Origin: a virus
IMG/VR virus record: IMGVR_UViG_3300028837_004134
Span: 19,417 to 83,416 of that record
Direction: 5' to 3' (one strand)
Length of the DNA stretch: 64,000 bases
Shown: positions 43,967 to 53,799 of the stretch, in pieces
How positions within the stretch are numbered: position 1 is the stretch's first letter
Layout of the letters: every line of letters starts with the position of its first letter
Notes under the pieces: model-generated
What the model was told of the DNA's origin: nothing
Databases searched by the model: none
Seen by the model: only the letters and a program-made list of their open reading frames with translations
Program-made: the position numbers and the translations under genes

Positions 43967-44103
43967 GCATGGCCATCGAAAGCGAAACCACCCTCTCCGA
44001 TCAGGAACGCGGCAAGGAATGGGAATACCGCGTCATCGCTGTCAATCCGCCACGGCGGACCGGCGAAGGCGAACCCAACAACACCGTCATGGCGGTGCTG
44101 TAA
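43967..44103 (+). pseudogene. 3' fragment of a fibronectin-III-like gene
   Basis: An open segment without a start reads GMAIESETTLSDQERGKEWEYRVIAVN...GEGEPNNTVMAVL, then stop: the last half of an FN3 domain. The rest of the gene is missing, so it is a relic left by insertion or deletion. The surrounding 43899-44205 has no other gene. Confidence 0.5.
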
Positions 44104-44205
44104 TGAAACAGAAGTTGGCCGGATGGACGATCTGGGAAGACTCCGAGACTTCCTGAATCGAATAACGGGCGTCTCCATACCTAAAGGTTAGCGGAGTAAC
44201 TCCAC

Positions 44206-47187
44206 ATGAGGCTGACTCGTTCTCAGTTTTACGTGTTGCTGCTTGCGATTCTGACTGTGGCTGTTGGGGCCATGACCAACGTCGCCACAGGTCAGATGCC
44301 AACTTGGCTTCAGCCTTACCTGTGGCTATCGTGGCCCATTTTGGGCGTGCTTGTTGTCCTCTTCATTATTCTTAGTGTACACCAGATCCATCAAAAGGAA
44401 CCCGAGCCCCCGCACCCCTCCGAGCCAGAACCGCTAATCCGAGAGCGCAGAAACGAAAGGAGGGCGCTGCGCAACTACCTTGAGCAACTCATTGAAGAGC
44501 ACAAGTATTTTACTTTTCTTAGACGAGCGAAACCCCTTGATCTTGAGAGAATCTACATCGCCTTGAGGGTTGGAGAATACGTGCCACGGCAACTTCAACC
44601 AGATGAACCCATGCAGACTGTGTCGGGGAAATTGCCTTGCCAGCGCTCAGGCACAGTGGAGGTGCCTGAGGCGCTTCGGCTGCACCGTCGTTTGGCAGTG
44701 CTCGGTGAGCCAGGCGGCGGCAAGACGACGCTGCTAAAATATCTCGCCCTACGCGTCGCTAGGCGAGACCCTGCCTTAAGTGAGTACGCCCGTGAGAGAG
44801 TGTTCAACTGGCTCCCCCGTTTGGCAGATCGCATTCACGGGCGTTTAGCCATAGTAAATGTCGGTTGCGTCGTTGAGTTGTGTGGTCCTGTTGCCCTGGG
44901 TTTCTGGATCTGGGGGCTGTTCCATTCTCCGCATCCACTGTTCGCGGTGCTGTTAGGACTCGTTCTGCTCGTCATGCCGCTGCTTATTTTCCTCAGGGCC
45001 TCAAGAATTCTCACGGCGCTGAGCATTGGGCTGTTAATGTATTACTCTTTGGCAGGGCTTGTGCCGTTATTGGCCGTCGGGGCGATGGCGGTCCCCCTGA
45101 TAATGGCGTTCTATCCCTTCTGGATTCAGCCCCCTCTGGCAGTGCTGAAGTGGCTTCGAGAGCGTTCGACACGCTATCCGCTGCCATTGCATCTGACTCT
45201 GAATGACCTAGCCGAGAGTGATGAACTCCTAGAAGTGCACCTAACAAGGACGCTACTGGAAGCGGGGTTCGCTCGTCCCCAGCGGTTTCTCCAGCGAAAG
45301 TTGGATAGGGGAGAGTGCCTTATCCTCTTGGATGCTCTGGACGAAGTGGTGGACGAAGCGGCCTATCGCCGGGTCGCAAAGGAAATCAACCGCTTCGCCC
45401 TTGCCTATCACCGCAACCAGATTATCGTGACCTGTAGGATTGCCAGTTTTCGGGGTTTGCTTCAGGGCTTTCTTCAGTTAGAGGTGCAGGAGTTAAACGA
45501 GAAGCAGGTGGCACTCTTTACTAGGAACTGGTTCGCCGATAGCCCACCCGAGGAGCAGGAAACCAGAGTGGACGGACTGTTGCGCTGTCTGGGGCGCAGC
45601 CCTCGGATGCGGGTGCTGACGAGTAATCCTCTTCTCCTATCCATCATAGCCCTGCTCTACGAGAATAAACTCACCCTGCCCGAGAGGCGTGTGGAACTAT
45701 ACGAGGAGTGCGCGCAAGTCCTGCTGAAGGAATTAGAACGTCTGAAGGGACTGGATACCGAGGCGCGTTTTCCCCCAGAGAAGAAGAGGAGTACGCTTCA
45801 GTCTGTTGCCACCCACTTCCACGAAAAAGGTGTTCGCATCTTCACCGAAGAGGCGCTCCTGACTGCCCTTGCAGAGGTGCTGCCCAGCCTTGGTTATCCC
45901 GGCACGCACAAAAGGGAGTTCCTCAAGGAGATTATGGGGCGCAGCGGCTTGCTTAGGCAGAAGTCCCGAACCTCCTACGACTTCGCCCATCTGACTTTTC
46001 AGGAGTTTTTCACGGCCGCTGCCTTCAACGAGAAGGGAGATGCTGAGTCGCTTCTCACACATTTGAATGACCCCTGGTGGCGTGAGGTTATCTTGTTGTT
46101 CGTGGGGCTTCTGGGCGATGCCACTCAACTCCTTGAGAGGTTGAAAAGGCACGACGTCCTGCTGGGGGCTGCTGCCCTTGCCGATGCCCGCCCTGTGCAT
46201 ACAGAGCCCTTTGAGAGGGTTGCTGGCAAGATTATCGCTGAGCTAACGCACTTAATGGAGGAGGATTCACAGCGCTGCCAAGAGGCTGCCGATGCCCTTG
46301 CCGAAATAGCCCGATGGGGCGCGACTGAATATCTGGTTCAGAAAGTACGTGCCGAGGGACAGCCGCCCATCGCGCTGGCAGCCGTTATAGGACTAACACG
46401 GGCAGCGGATAGAGAAGTGCTCGACCATCTTTTAGACCCACTGGGACCCATCCTGCGCCTGCTTAATGGCAGTCTGGGGCGATTCAATGCTGCGATGGAC
46501 GAGCGCATCCTGTTACCCTTAGAGACCATTGATTTCCCTATGATCTTTGTTTCAGCAGGAGAGTTCTTGATAGACTTCCAAGCATCCAATAAGCGACAGG
46601 TACATTTGGATGATTACTGGATTGATAAGTATCCAGTAACCAATGCCCAGTTTCAGCGGTTTGTGAGCGAGTCAGGTTATCAAGCACAAGGGGACTGGCG
46701 AAAAGCGTCCATCCCAGGCAAGGAAAATCATCCGGTCGTCAATGTGAGCTGGCATGATGCTGTCGCATTCTGCAAGTGGGCAGGCAAGAGCCTTCCGACC
46801 GAGGCACAGTGGGAGAAGGCTGCTCATGGCACCGATGGTCGACACTACCCATGGGGAAATCAAGAGGATAGAACCCGATGCAACTTGTCGTTGCGGGGCA
46901 CGACCCCAGTTGATCAGTATCCTAGCGGCGTTAGCCCCTGCGGGTGCCACGATATAGAAGGTAATGTCCGGGAATGGTGTGCTATGAATTCTTACCATTA
47001 CTCGTCTGATTCCGACCGTGCCGGACCTACCCAAGAGACAAAGCGTGTGTTGCGTAGTGGGTCGTGGGACTACAGGCGCGAGGCGGCTTTATGCCCCACC
47101 CTCTATGCGCGGGCAGACCCTGAGACTTGGAACCGTGATTGGGGTTTTCGGTGTGCAGTGTCGCATGTTCCTCAGGCAGGAAGTTGA
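44206..47187 (+). CDS. Membrane NACHT NTPase with C-terminal FGE-sulfatase domain
   Basis: This 993-aa protein has two N-terminal transmembrane helices (about 8-28 and 38-58), a charged linker, and a NACHT NTPase with Walker A GEPGGGKTTLLKYL (167-180) and Walker B LILLDALDEV (372-381). Between these motifs about 90 hydrophobic residues (213-306) form three to five likely transmembrane helices, a very unusual insertion. Winged-helix and helical regions follow (SYDFAHLTFQEFFTAAAF), then an FGE/SUMF1-like domain from about 780 (MIFVSAGEFLIDF...YPVTNAQFQRFV...VSWHDAVAFCKWAGKSLPTEAQWEKAA...GNVREWC). NACHT proteins are ATP-driven sensors in antiviral immunity, and FGE-like domains here often serve as sensor or carbohydrate-binding modules. 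A defence role is inferred from this and the mobile context. It is a lone plus-strand gene. Confidence 0.8.
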   Translation: MRLTRSQFYVLLLAILTVAVGAMTNVATGQMPTWLQPYLWLSWPILGVLVVLFIILSVHQIHQKEPEPPHPSEPEPLIRERRNERRALRNYLEQLIEEHKYFTFLRRAKPLDLERIYIALRVGEYVPRQLQPDEPMQTVSGKLPCQRSGTVEVPEALRLHRRLAVLGEPGGGKTTLLKYLALRVARRDPALSEYARERVFNWLPRLADRIHGRLAIVNVGCVVELCGPVALGFWIWGLFHSPHPLFAVLLGLVLLVMPLLIFLRASRILTALSIGLLMYYSLAGLVPLLAVGAMAVPLIMAFYPFWIQPPLAVLKWLRERSTRYPLPLHLTLNDLAESDELLEVHLTRTLLEAGFARPQRFLQRKLDRGECLILLDALDEVVDEAAYRRVAKEINRFALAYHRNQIIVTCRIASFRGLLQGFLQLEVQELNEKQVALFTRNWFADSPPEEQETRVDGLLRCLGRSPRMRVLTSNPLLLSIIALLYENKLTLPERRVELYEECAQVLLKELERLKGLDTEARFPPEKKRSTLQSVATHFHEKGVRIFTEEALLTALAEVLPSLGYPGTHKREFLKEIMGRSGLLRQKSRTSYDFAHLTFQEFFTAAAFNEKGDAESLLTHLNDPWWREVILLFVGLLGDATQLLERLKRHDVLLGAAALADARPVHTEPFERVAGKIIAELTHLMEEDSQRCQEAADALAEIARWGATEYLVQKVRAEGQPPIALAAVIGLTRAADREVLDHLLDPLGPILRLLNGSLGRFNAAMDERILLPLETIDFPMIFVSAGEFLIDFQASNKRQVHLDDYWIDKYPVTNAQFQRFVSESGYQAQGDWRKASIPGKENHPVVNVSWHDAVAFCKWAGKSLPTEAQWEKAAHGTDGRHYPWGNQEDRTRCNLSLRGTTPVDQYPSGVSPCGCHDIEGNVREWCAMNSYHYSSDSDRAGPTQETKRVLRSGSWDYRREAALCPTLYARADPETWNRDWGFRCAVSHVPQAGS

Positions 47188-47236
47188 GTTTATGAGTATG
47201 TGATCTCATGGGGAAAGATCGAATACTGTGCGCGGT

Positions 47237-49426
47237 CTACCATCTCGCTCCAGCCGGTTCGAGGAGCAGCGAGAGGAACGTCTTTCGTTCATCCTGTTTC
47301 CGCTTTCTGGCACAGTTCTGTATACCCCATTGATCGCCAATGACCACGGCGGTCTTCTTGGCCCGGGTGACACCGGTGTAAAGCAGGTTGCGGTGGTGCA
47401 TGAAGGCATGGGCCTTGTGGATCATCACCACGGCGCAGGGAAACTCTGAGCCCTGGGCCTTGTGTATCGTGAGCGCGTAAGCCAACTGCAAGTCCTGCAT
47501 GTTCGGCGAGCCCGATTCGATATCTACCGGCACGCCATCGAATTCGATGGCAATTGAACCGTCGCGGTCTATACGGATCACATTACCCATCGCGCCGTTC
47601 ATCACGCCGAGATCGTAATTGTTCCGGGTTTGGATCACCTTGTCGTGGAGCAGGAACTTCGGTCTTCGGCCCGGTTTCGGAACCGGTGCTTCAATGTCCC
47701 AGAGCTTCTTTTGGATCAATCGCTGAAGTTCTGTGTTGAGCGTTTTGGTCCCGAGCGGTCCTTTGTGGGTCGGTGTCAATACCTGGACGTCTTCTCGAAG
47801 GTCGTAACTCAGCCGTTCATTAAGTACATTTTCGAACAGCTCGAGGAGGAAGCGTTGCGCGTCCGTCTGGTCTGTGAACTGATCCACCACGTACCACGCC
47901 CGGCGGCCCGGGCCTTCTGGCTCGCTGGTCTTTCGCACCTCGCCATTCAGAATCGCGATGCTGTTTTCCTTGAGTACGCCGGCTTGCCTGACAACTTTGT
48001 CGAGAATGACCGCCGGCGCAACTCGCGATTGGACGAGGTCCCGCAGCAGGTTGCCGGGGCCTATCGGAGGGAGCTGGTTGTGGTCGCCGACCAGGACGAC
48101 AGCGGTTTTGTCCAGATTGATCGCTTGGAACAGACGCCAAGCCAAGGGGATGTCCACCATGGAGACCTCGTCAACGATAATGACATCGGCGTCGATAGGG
48201 TCTTCGGGACCTCGCGCGTACGTCTTGCCGTTGAATCCCAGGAGTCGGTGGATGGTGCTCGCGGAATATCCGACGACCTGTTCAAGTCGCTTGGCCGCCT
48301 TTCCTGTCGGGGCTGCCAGGACCACTCGAAGCTCGTGTTCCTCGAATATGTTCGTTACGGCTGAAACGGTGAAGGTCTTGCCGCTGCCGGCACCGCCGGA
48401 AACGAGGGAGATTGAGTGTCGCAACACTGTGAGCGCTGCTTCCCGCTGACCGTTGTTCAGTTGGGGAGCAGTCTTCTGCACCAGGGATTCGAGATCGTAG
48501 GTGTTGCTGAAATGAGGATTAGGTCGAGGAGCCTGCCGAAACAGAGCCGCCAAGTTCTCCTCCATCCTGCGGATGTCCGGTCTGGCGACAAAGAATCGTC
48601 CATCGTGTGCGGAGCAAGAAAGAGTGTCTTCATCGATGAGCTTACTCAATGCTTCTTCGATCCGGTCGCGGCGGTCAAGGACGTCCATGACAAGCAACGT
48701 GTTGGCCTGATCGATCAGCTCCTCGAACTCGATCCAGCAATCGCCTTGCTCCAGCGCCGTCGACACGCAATGGATGATGCCGGCGCGGATGCGGGCCGGG
48801 TCATCCTTAGCCGTTCCCATCTTGCGGGCAATCTTGTCAACCCGTTTAAACCCGAAACCGCGCACCTCGCGGACGATGATGTATGGGTCGGTCTTGAGCA
48901 GACTCAGTGCGTCATTGCCGAACTTCTTGACCAGCGTCGTCACCTGGTGATGTGTGAGCCCGTAAGCGGCCGGCCATGTGATTGCCTTGTTCGTCCGCCG
49001 CGTCTTGAGCCATTCCGCTCGGAGATTCTGTACGGCTTGGGCCGGCAACTTTGCAGCCTCGGCGATTCGTTCCGGCTCATCGGTGATTATCCGGTCGAAG
49101 TCGTGCCCGAAGTGTTCGGCGATAAGGCGCGCCTTGACCGGTCCGATGCTCCTTATTTCCGGGTGATTGGCCAGGTAGTTTGCCAGGCCGTCGGTATCCA
49201 GTTCGAGGTCATACTCCATGGCCTTGACATCGAACTGGCGACCGTACTTGGGATGCGTGGACCAACGTCCGTTTAGTACGACCTGGTCCTGCTCGCGGGC
49301 GTAGAGCCTGCCAGCGAATTGAATCTCGTCACCAGAAGGTGTTACCAGCCGACCCGCTGAGAACCGTGGGCCCGCATAGAAGACTGCATTGATCCGTCCC
49401 CGAATTGTCGTTTGAGCGTGCTTCAA
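47237..49426 (-). CDS. recD2: RecD2-like helicase
   Basis: This superfamily 1B helicase has tandem helix-hairpin-helix motifs (LANYLANHPEIRSIGPVKARLIAEHFG, YGLTHHQVTTLVKKFG), the P-loop GGAGSGKTFTV near residue 342, Walker B VIIVDEVSM and the C-terminal motif VI region (LAYALTIHKAQGSEFPCAV...LLYTGVTRAKK). It unwinds DNA 5' to 3' in repair or replication. The frame can be extended to 49720, but a predicted element promoter lies inside that extension. I therefore prefer the in-frame TTG at 49426 preceded by GAGAGGCGG, giving 729 aa, close to the usual size. Confidence 0.8.
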   Translation of the reverse strand: MKHAQTTIRGRINAVFYAGPRFSAGRLVTPSGDEIQFAGRLYAREQDQVVLNGRWSTHPKYGRQFDVKAMEYDLELDTDGLANYLANHPEIRSIGPVKARLIAEHFGHDFDRIITDEPERIAEAAKLPAQAVQNLRAEWLKTRRTNKAITWPAAYGLTHHQVTTLVKKFGNDALSLLKTDPYIIVREVRGFGFKRVDKIARKMGTAKDDPARIRAGIIHCVSTALEQGDCWIEFEELIDQANTLLVMDVLDRRDRIEEALSKLIDEDTLSCSAHDGRFFVARPDIRRMEENLAALFRQAPRPNPHFSNTYDLESLVQKTAPQLNNGQREAALTVLRHSISLVSGGAGSGKTFTVSAVTNIFEEHELRVVLAAPTGKAAKRLEQVVGYSASTIHRLLGFNGKTYARGPEDPIDADVIIVDEVSMVDIPLAWRLFQAINLDKTAVVLVGDHNQLPPIGPGNLLRDLVQSRVAPAVILDKVVRQAGVLKENSIAILNGEVRKTSEPEGPGRRAWYVVDQFTDQTDAQRFLLELFENVLNERLSYDLREDVQVLTPTHKGPLGTKTLNTELQRLIQKKLWDIEAPVPKPGRRPKFLLHDKVIQTRNNYDLGVMNGAMGNVIRIDRDGSIAIEFDGVPVDIESGSPNMQDLQLAYALTIHKAQGSEFPCAVVMIHKAHAFMHHRNLLYTGVTRAKKTAVVIGDQWGIQNCARKRKQDERKTFLSLLLEPAGARW

Positions 49427-49490
49427 ATAACCGCCTCTCAGCAAATCGCACAGCACAGCGCGACTCCGTGCCCATCCTTCAGTGTTCACA

Positions 49491-49515
49491 TACCGGAATG
49501 ATTTGCGGACTGTCG
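49491..49515 (-). promoter_or_regulatory. Putative element sigma promoter, site 6 (RecD2-like helicase)
   Basis: In the minus direction CGACA, 13 nt, then TTCCGGTATGTG. It lies about 60 nt upstream of the preferred TTG start and inside the apparent N-terminal extension. Confidence 0.5.
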
Positions 49516-50016
49516 GAAGGCTAGTCGGTTGGGAGAATTGGAATTGGCTTTGACTTTGAGGGACTCGAGAAGTTATATTGTTCTGAGAGAATGTGGCACG
49601 GGAATTGGAGGAGGAGTTTTGTGCCGATTCGCGTAAGACCCCATGGTGAATTGGGGGATGGAACGAAAGTGTCTGAGTGTGCATGCGTTGGCTTGCTTCT
49701 GAAGCGTTGTCGAACGGCATGTTGTGTCAGCGGGAAATGTGGGTTCTGCGTCTCATTCGGATCAATGTAGTGGTTATCGGGCTCCAGAATGGGCGCCGAA
49801 TGAACACGGTGAATGAGAGTTAACCAGGCAAAGCGTTTTGTGTATTAATGGAACAAAGAGAATCCACCTTAAATCAGCCGCAAGACTGTCCAACAAACCG
49901 GGACCACGTCTCGTGAGGATAGGAGAAACCTGACTAACGCCTTCAGCCAACCCTACAGTTGAGGCTGGAGGTGGACGGAGGTTGCTGACCACAGACCTAT
50001 GGACTTGGAGTGATCT

Positions 50017-53000
50017 ATGGAGGACGCTACAATTCTCCTTGCAGACCTTGTGGGGAGTGAGCAAGCCACTTTGAAGCGGATAGACGACGTCTTGCAGGAA
50101 TGCGGCGCATTGCCTTCGGGCGAACGATACAAGAACAGTTGGGGAGATGCCCTAGTTGCCGTGTTTGAGTCTGCATCCCAGGCACTAGACTACGCTCTCA
50201 CTATTCGAGACCGATTGCGGCAGCACGATTGGCGCCAATTGGGTATCTGTCGGCCGCCCTCAGTACGAATGGGTCTCGCCTCGGGCCCCTTGACGTGGAG
50301 ACCTGACTCCCTCCGCGACTGCCATGTGCCGGAAGGAGGGGCCTTGGTCTTAGCTGCCAGGATAGAGCCAACTGCGAGCCCAGGTGCTGTCACAGTGACC
50401 GAGACAGTCAAGGGACTCGCTGGCGAAACTGACTATTCGTACTTCGATCTCGGACAGCGTAAACTGCCCAAGCAATCTGGAACGATAAGCCTTTTCAGCG
50501 CATCTCATAGAGGAGAAGGCTTCAGTGTGGATAATCTACCTGGCTACCCACTCCAGGATGAGCAGTATTACCGTCGCCTTGAGGCGTTCCAGCGCTTCGT
50601 TTATATGTGGCTGATGTTTGACCAACTCCCTCGGGGGAGCTGGGGTCGTTCAACTCCGGGCTGGATGAACGCAGTATGGCAGGACGTACCTCATATCGTA
50701 CCGAACCCAGTGATGGATCACGAGGGCGGATTTGAAACGACAATCTTTAATCTGGAGATCCTTAGCAGGCTTCTAGGACCTGAGCGTCTCTATCAAATGC
50801 AAGGATCCAGAGCCTTCCAATACCTCCGAGAACGACATACTCCCCGGGGTTTCGGGACCCTCAGCCTTTCACGCAACGGCTATGCCGTGGAGCCTCACCC
50901 GCGCCATACGGCCCTGGTTGGATGGCTCATTGGAACCGTTCTAGGCCAGGTCGGCCATGATGTTCCGGAACTCCGCGAGTTGTTTCAGACTAGCGTCGCA
51001 GCGCTGTTCCTGGAGGCGCCCGGTGGCAGGCCCACCGCTTTGCATCTGGATCGAAACCCTCTGCTGCTATACCTGTGTGCGTGGCATGTAACCCGGGCTA
51101 TTGAGACCGCACTTTGGGAAGGTTGTTTCACGCCTGAGCAGCGCTCTCACGTGTGCGACGCATGGGAGGGGATGCGCTCGGCACTGCTTGACAGGGCATT
51201 AACCGGCCAGTATTCACGACCGGAACCTTCCCAACTACCAAGAGGTCGTTTGTCTCTGTTCCCGCTCACGATTCCGTACGGGCAATTCGTCAGGATGGAG
51301 GCCTACTCGTTGCTAACGGCAGCTCCTCTTTTGCATCAGACAATGCCAGCGAATCTCCTAGATCGCGTGCGAAAGGCAATCGAGTTCATAGTTGAAGATT
51401 ACCTATCGACTTGGTCGAAGGCGATTCGATGTGCTCACAAGGACGCGCTCCAGCCCATACATGCGAGCCCCAGTGCGTTCCTCTCAGATGACGGGAATCC
51501 CCATCCAGACCTGGGTATAGCTGCATTGCTGCTTCGTACGCTGAGGGATGCGAACCTATGTGCCTGTTTGTGGAACGATGCGCCGGCCGAAAAGGTGCTC
51601 ATCGCGCGACAGCATCTGATCGAGGATCTAACCCTACTGTTTGATCGATGGCTCGTTGCACCAGAGCTCTTTGACCTAACCCATCCAGGCATGCTTGCCT
51701 CTGCGCTTGTGCATGATCACCCAGATCTGCATGAGAAACTGATTAGCAGTTGCCGGCAGGCCGTTACGCCCCACCCTCCAACACGTCTCGCAGACAACTC
51801 CATTGAAGCAGTTCTGTCCGAACACAGGATTGCGAGAGCCATACGTGAAGTCGTTGCGAGTGACGGACTGAGTCCTGCCATTCAGATCTCTGAGTACTCC
51901 CTGCAGCGCCTCCTCTTAGATAGGTTGCGCCCAGGATTATACGTCGAGGAGCGGCTTGGCACCAATGGCACAATGACCGTGGCGCGCAAGACTCTGGACG
52001 TATATCAGAGGGCATCGTTTGTGCGAAGGTACAAGCACGTCTGGGAAGACAGGGCAGATCGGACTACTCTCGCACTCTTCATGAGCCTATTGCCTTCCGC
52101 TGGATGCATACTGGATGTCGGTTGTGGTGTGGGACAATACGCGGCTGAGATGGTCCGCGATGGTCATCGAGTGGATCTTCTCGATGGTTCTTCTCCTCTG
52201 CTGTCGATTGCGCGTGATCGAGTACGAGCTGCTTCTGGGGCTAGCTTCGAGTGTTTTAATGTAGACATCCTAAATGAAACCTCGCGAAGTCACGTGCCGG
52301 CGTCGCCTAAATACGATGCCATCTGGTGCAGTGGTACCCTTGCACACGTTCCACAAAACGTACAGAAAACGGTGCTGCTGTGGCTAAAGGACCTAGTCAA
52401 GGATGGCGGAAAGTTGTTCCTCAGTACACCCATACGGGATTCACGGGTTATTGCACGTGACGGTCGGTTCTATGCATACATCGAGTCAACTGATCGGCTA
52501 CGAGAACTGGCAGTCGAGAGTGGATTTCGCGTTGACTACGCACTTGAGAAGGAGGAGTTCACCAACACATACGGTGAACCGAAACTCACTTCCAAGTGGG
52601 CCAACCTCTACTGCACCAAGAAGGCGGTTGAGGCAGCGGGAGGTCGCGCTGAGCTTGAAGTCGCGCTGACGCGCCAAGCATATGGTCAGTCTGCTTCCGA
52701 TTTCTTTGAAGTGCACGTCAGGCGTGCAGGGGACTCAAGGCGTCAGCGAGTCCTGGACTCTTACATAGACAAGACGTTGTCTCTGATTCCATCAGTGAAG
52801 AGGCCGACGATTCTCGATGCTGGTTGTGGTGCAGGTGACTATCTCTTCGAAATGGCTCGGCGCGGTTGCTCAGTAGTTGGCATAGACCTAGCTGAGGAAA
52901 TGCTTGAGTTGGCGAACGAGCGATGTGCAGAATCGATTGAGAAAGGGGATGTAGAATTACGTATGCGAGACATCCGTAACTTGCCGAATGAATGGGATGG

Positions 53001-53328
53001 GAGGTTTCAGGGCGTTCTGTGCGTCACAGCATTTCAGCATATCCCGTTGGCCAAAGATTCAGCTTTGGACGTTCTACGTGGCTTTCACAGGGTTCTGGTG
53101 CCGAGAGGAGTATTGCTCGTGGATGCACAGCTAGGTCGGGGAACGGGATTCGATCCAGATCTCCGGTTCATTCAAGGGTACGAAACACCAGGCCAACTGG
53201 AGGAGGTTTTGAAGCAGGGCGGGTTCCAGGTTATCGAGATGCCCAGATGGTCGCTAAAACGTGCCCACAATACTTACCAACGAGATACTCGTCTTGACTT
53301 TGTGCAGGCCTGGGCGAGGCGTGCTTGA
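50017..53328 (+). CDS. Nucleotide-cyclase-like domain fused to a helical domain and two methyltransferases
   Basis: This 1103-aa protein is a rare fusion. Residues 1-165 match class III nucleotide cyclases: Asp10 in LLADLVGSE and Asp44 in WGDALVAVF could bind the metals, and Lys39 sits where adenine-specifying lysine is expected. Residues about 170-620 are helical and Trp/His-rich and resemble alpha/alpha-barrel enzymes, but I cannot name the family. Two class I SAM methyltransferase domains follow, motif I LDVGCGVGQ near 699 and LDAGCGAGD near 931, each with an acidic loop (VDLLDGS, VVGIDLAEE). GGAG precedes the ATG. It is a single plus-strand passenger. It could make or sense a signal and methylate a product. 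Confidence 0.7.
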   Translation: MEDATILLADLVGSEQATLKRIDDVLQECGALPSGERYKNSWGDALVAVFESASQALDYALTIRDRLRQHDWRQLGICRPPSVRMGLASGPLTWRPDSLRDCHVPEGGALVLAARIEPTASPGAVTVTETVKGLAGETDYSYFDLGQRKLPKQSGTISLFSASHRGEGFSVDNLPGYPLQDEQYYRRLEAFQRFVYMWLMFDQLPRGSWGRSTPGWMNAVWQDVPHIVPNPVMDHEGGFETTIFNLEILSRLLGPERLYQMQGSRAFQYLRERHTPRGFGTLSLSRNGYAVEPHPRHTALVGWLIGTVLGQVGHDVPELRELFQTSVAALFLEAPGGRPTALHLDRNPLLLYLCAWHVTRAIETALWEGCFTPEQRSHVCDAWEGMRSALLDRALTGQYSRPEPSQLPRGRLSLFPLTIPYGQFVRMEAYSLLTAAPLLHQTMPANLLDRVRKAIEFIVEDYLSTWSKAIRCAHKDALQPIHASPSAFLSDDGNPHPDLGIAALLLRTLRDANLCACLWNDAPAEKVLIARQHLIEDLTLLFDRWLVAPELFDLTHPGMLASALVHDHPDLHEKLISSCRQAVTPHPPTRLADNSIEAVLSEHRIARAIREVVASDGLSPAIQISEYSLQRLLLDRLRPGLYVEERLGTNGTMTVARKTLDVYQRASFVRRYKHVWEDRADRTTLALFMSLLPSAGCILDVGCGVGQYAAEMVRDGHRVDLLDGSSPLLSIARDRVRAASGASFECFNVDILNETSRSHVPASPKYDAIWCSGTLAHVPQNVQKTVLLWLKDLVKDGGKLFLSTPIRDSRVIARDGRFYAYIESTDRLRELAVESGFRVDYALEKEEFTNTYGEPKLTSKWANLYCTKKAVEAAGGRAELEVALTRQAYGQSASDFFEVHVRRAGDSRRQRVLDSYIDKTLSLIPSVKRPTILDAGCGAGDYLFEMARRGCSVVGIDLAEEMLELANERCAESIEKGDVELRMRDIRNLPNEWDGRFQGVLCVTAFQHIPLAKDSALDVLRGFHRVLVPRGVLLVDAQLGRGTGFDPDLRFIQGYETPGQLEEVLKQGGFQVIEMPRWSLKRAHNTYQRDTRLDFVQAWARRA

Positions 53329-53799
53329 GGAAGCGTGGACACATCGATGACATGCTACGCAGGCCCACGTGACGAGTAAGTGGACCCAGCAATCGATAGG
53401 CCCTCAGAAGATCATGGCCGCCCCTGCATCGCGAGGGTTCGCAAGGTTGCAGTGTTCACGGGCTGTGGCAAGTGTTCAAGGAGGCTCGGTAGGCGAGCTG
53501 AAGCTGGTCATTTGTGAGTAATAGCAGGTAAACGGTTCCGGTTCGATCGTCAAGGAGGTTGTTGCTACGTAGCAATCTACCGGTCGTGCTGACCATCCCG
53601 CTAAGCCGGCCGTGGTGTAGGTTCGTGCGGATCAGTATAACAGGTCTATTGAAATGCCTTTGGGTCAGGCGTTCGCATGCGCCCTAGCCAATCGGAGACA
53701 GTCGGTGTTAGAATTCCACCTTACGACGGCATACCTGTGATTCATCACTCCTCATTTAAGTATCTGCCTTCACCCTAATACAATACTCAGTGATTGCAC
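53329..53799. other. Intergenic stretch without a supported gene
   Basis: About 470 bp separate the fusion gene from element 2 core genes. I see no convincing frame. The only notable item is the perfect palindrome TTGCTACGTAGCAA at 53562-53575, an operator-like site of unknown meaning. Confidence 0.5.

Noticed and set aside
49774-50064. 96-aa minus-strand frame between the helicase and the fusion gene
   Set aside because: No ribosome site or family resemblance; it overlaps the start of the better-supported plus-strand gene.
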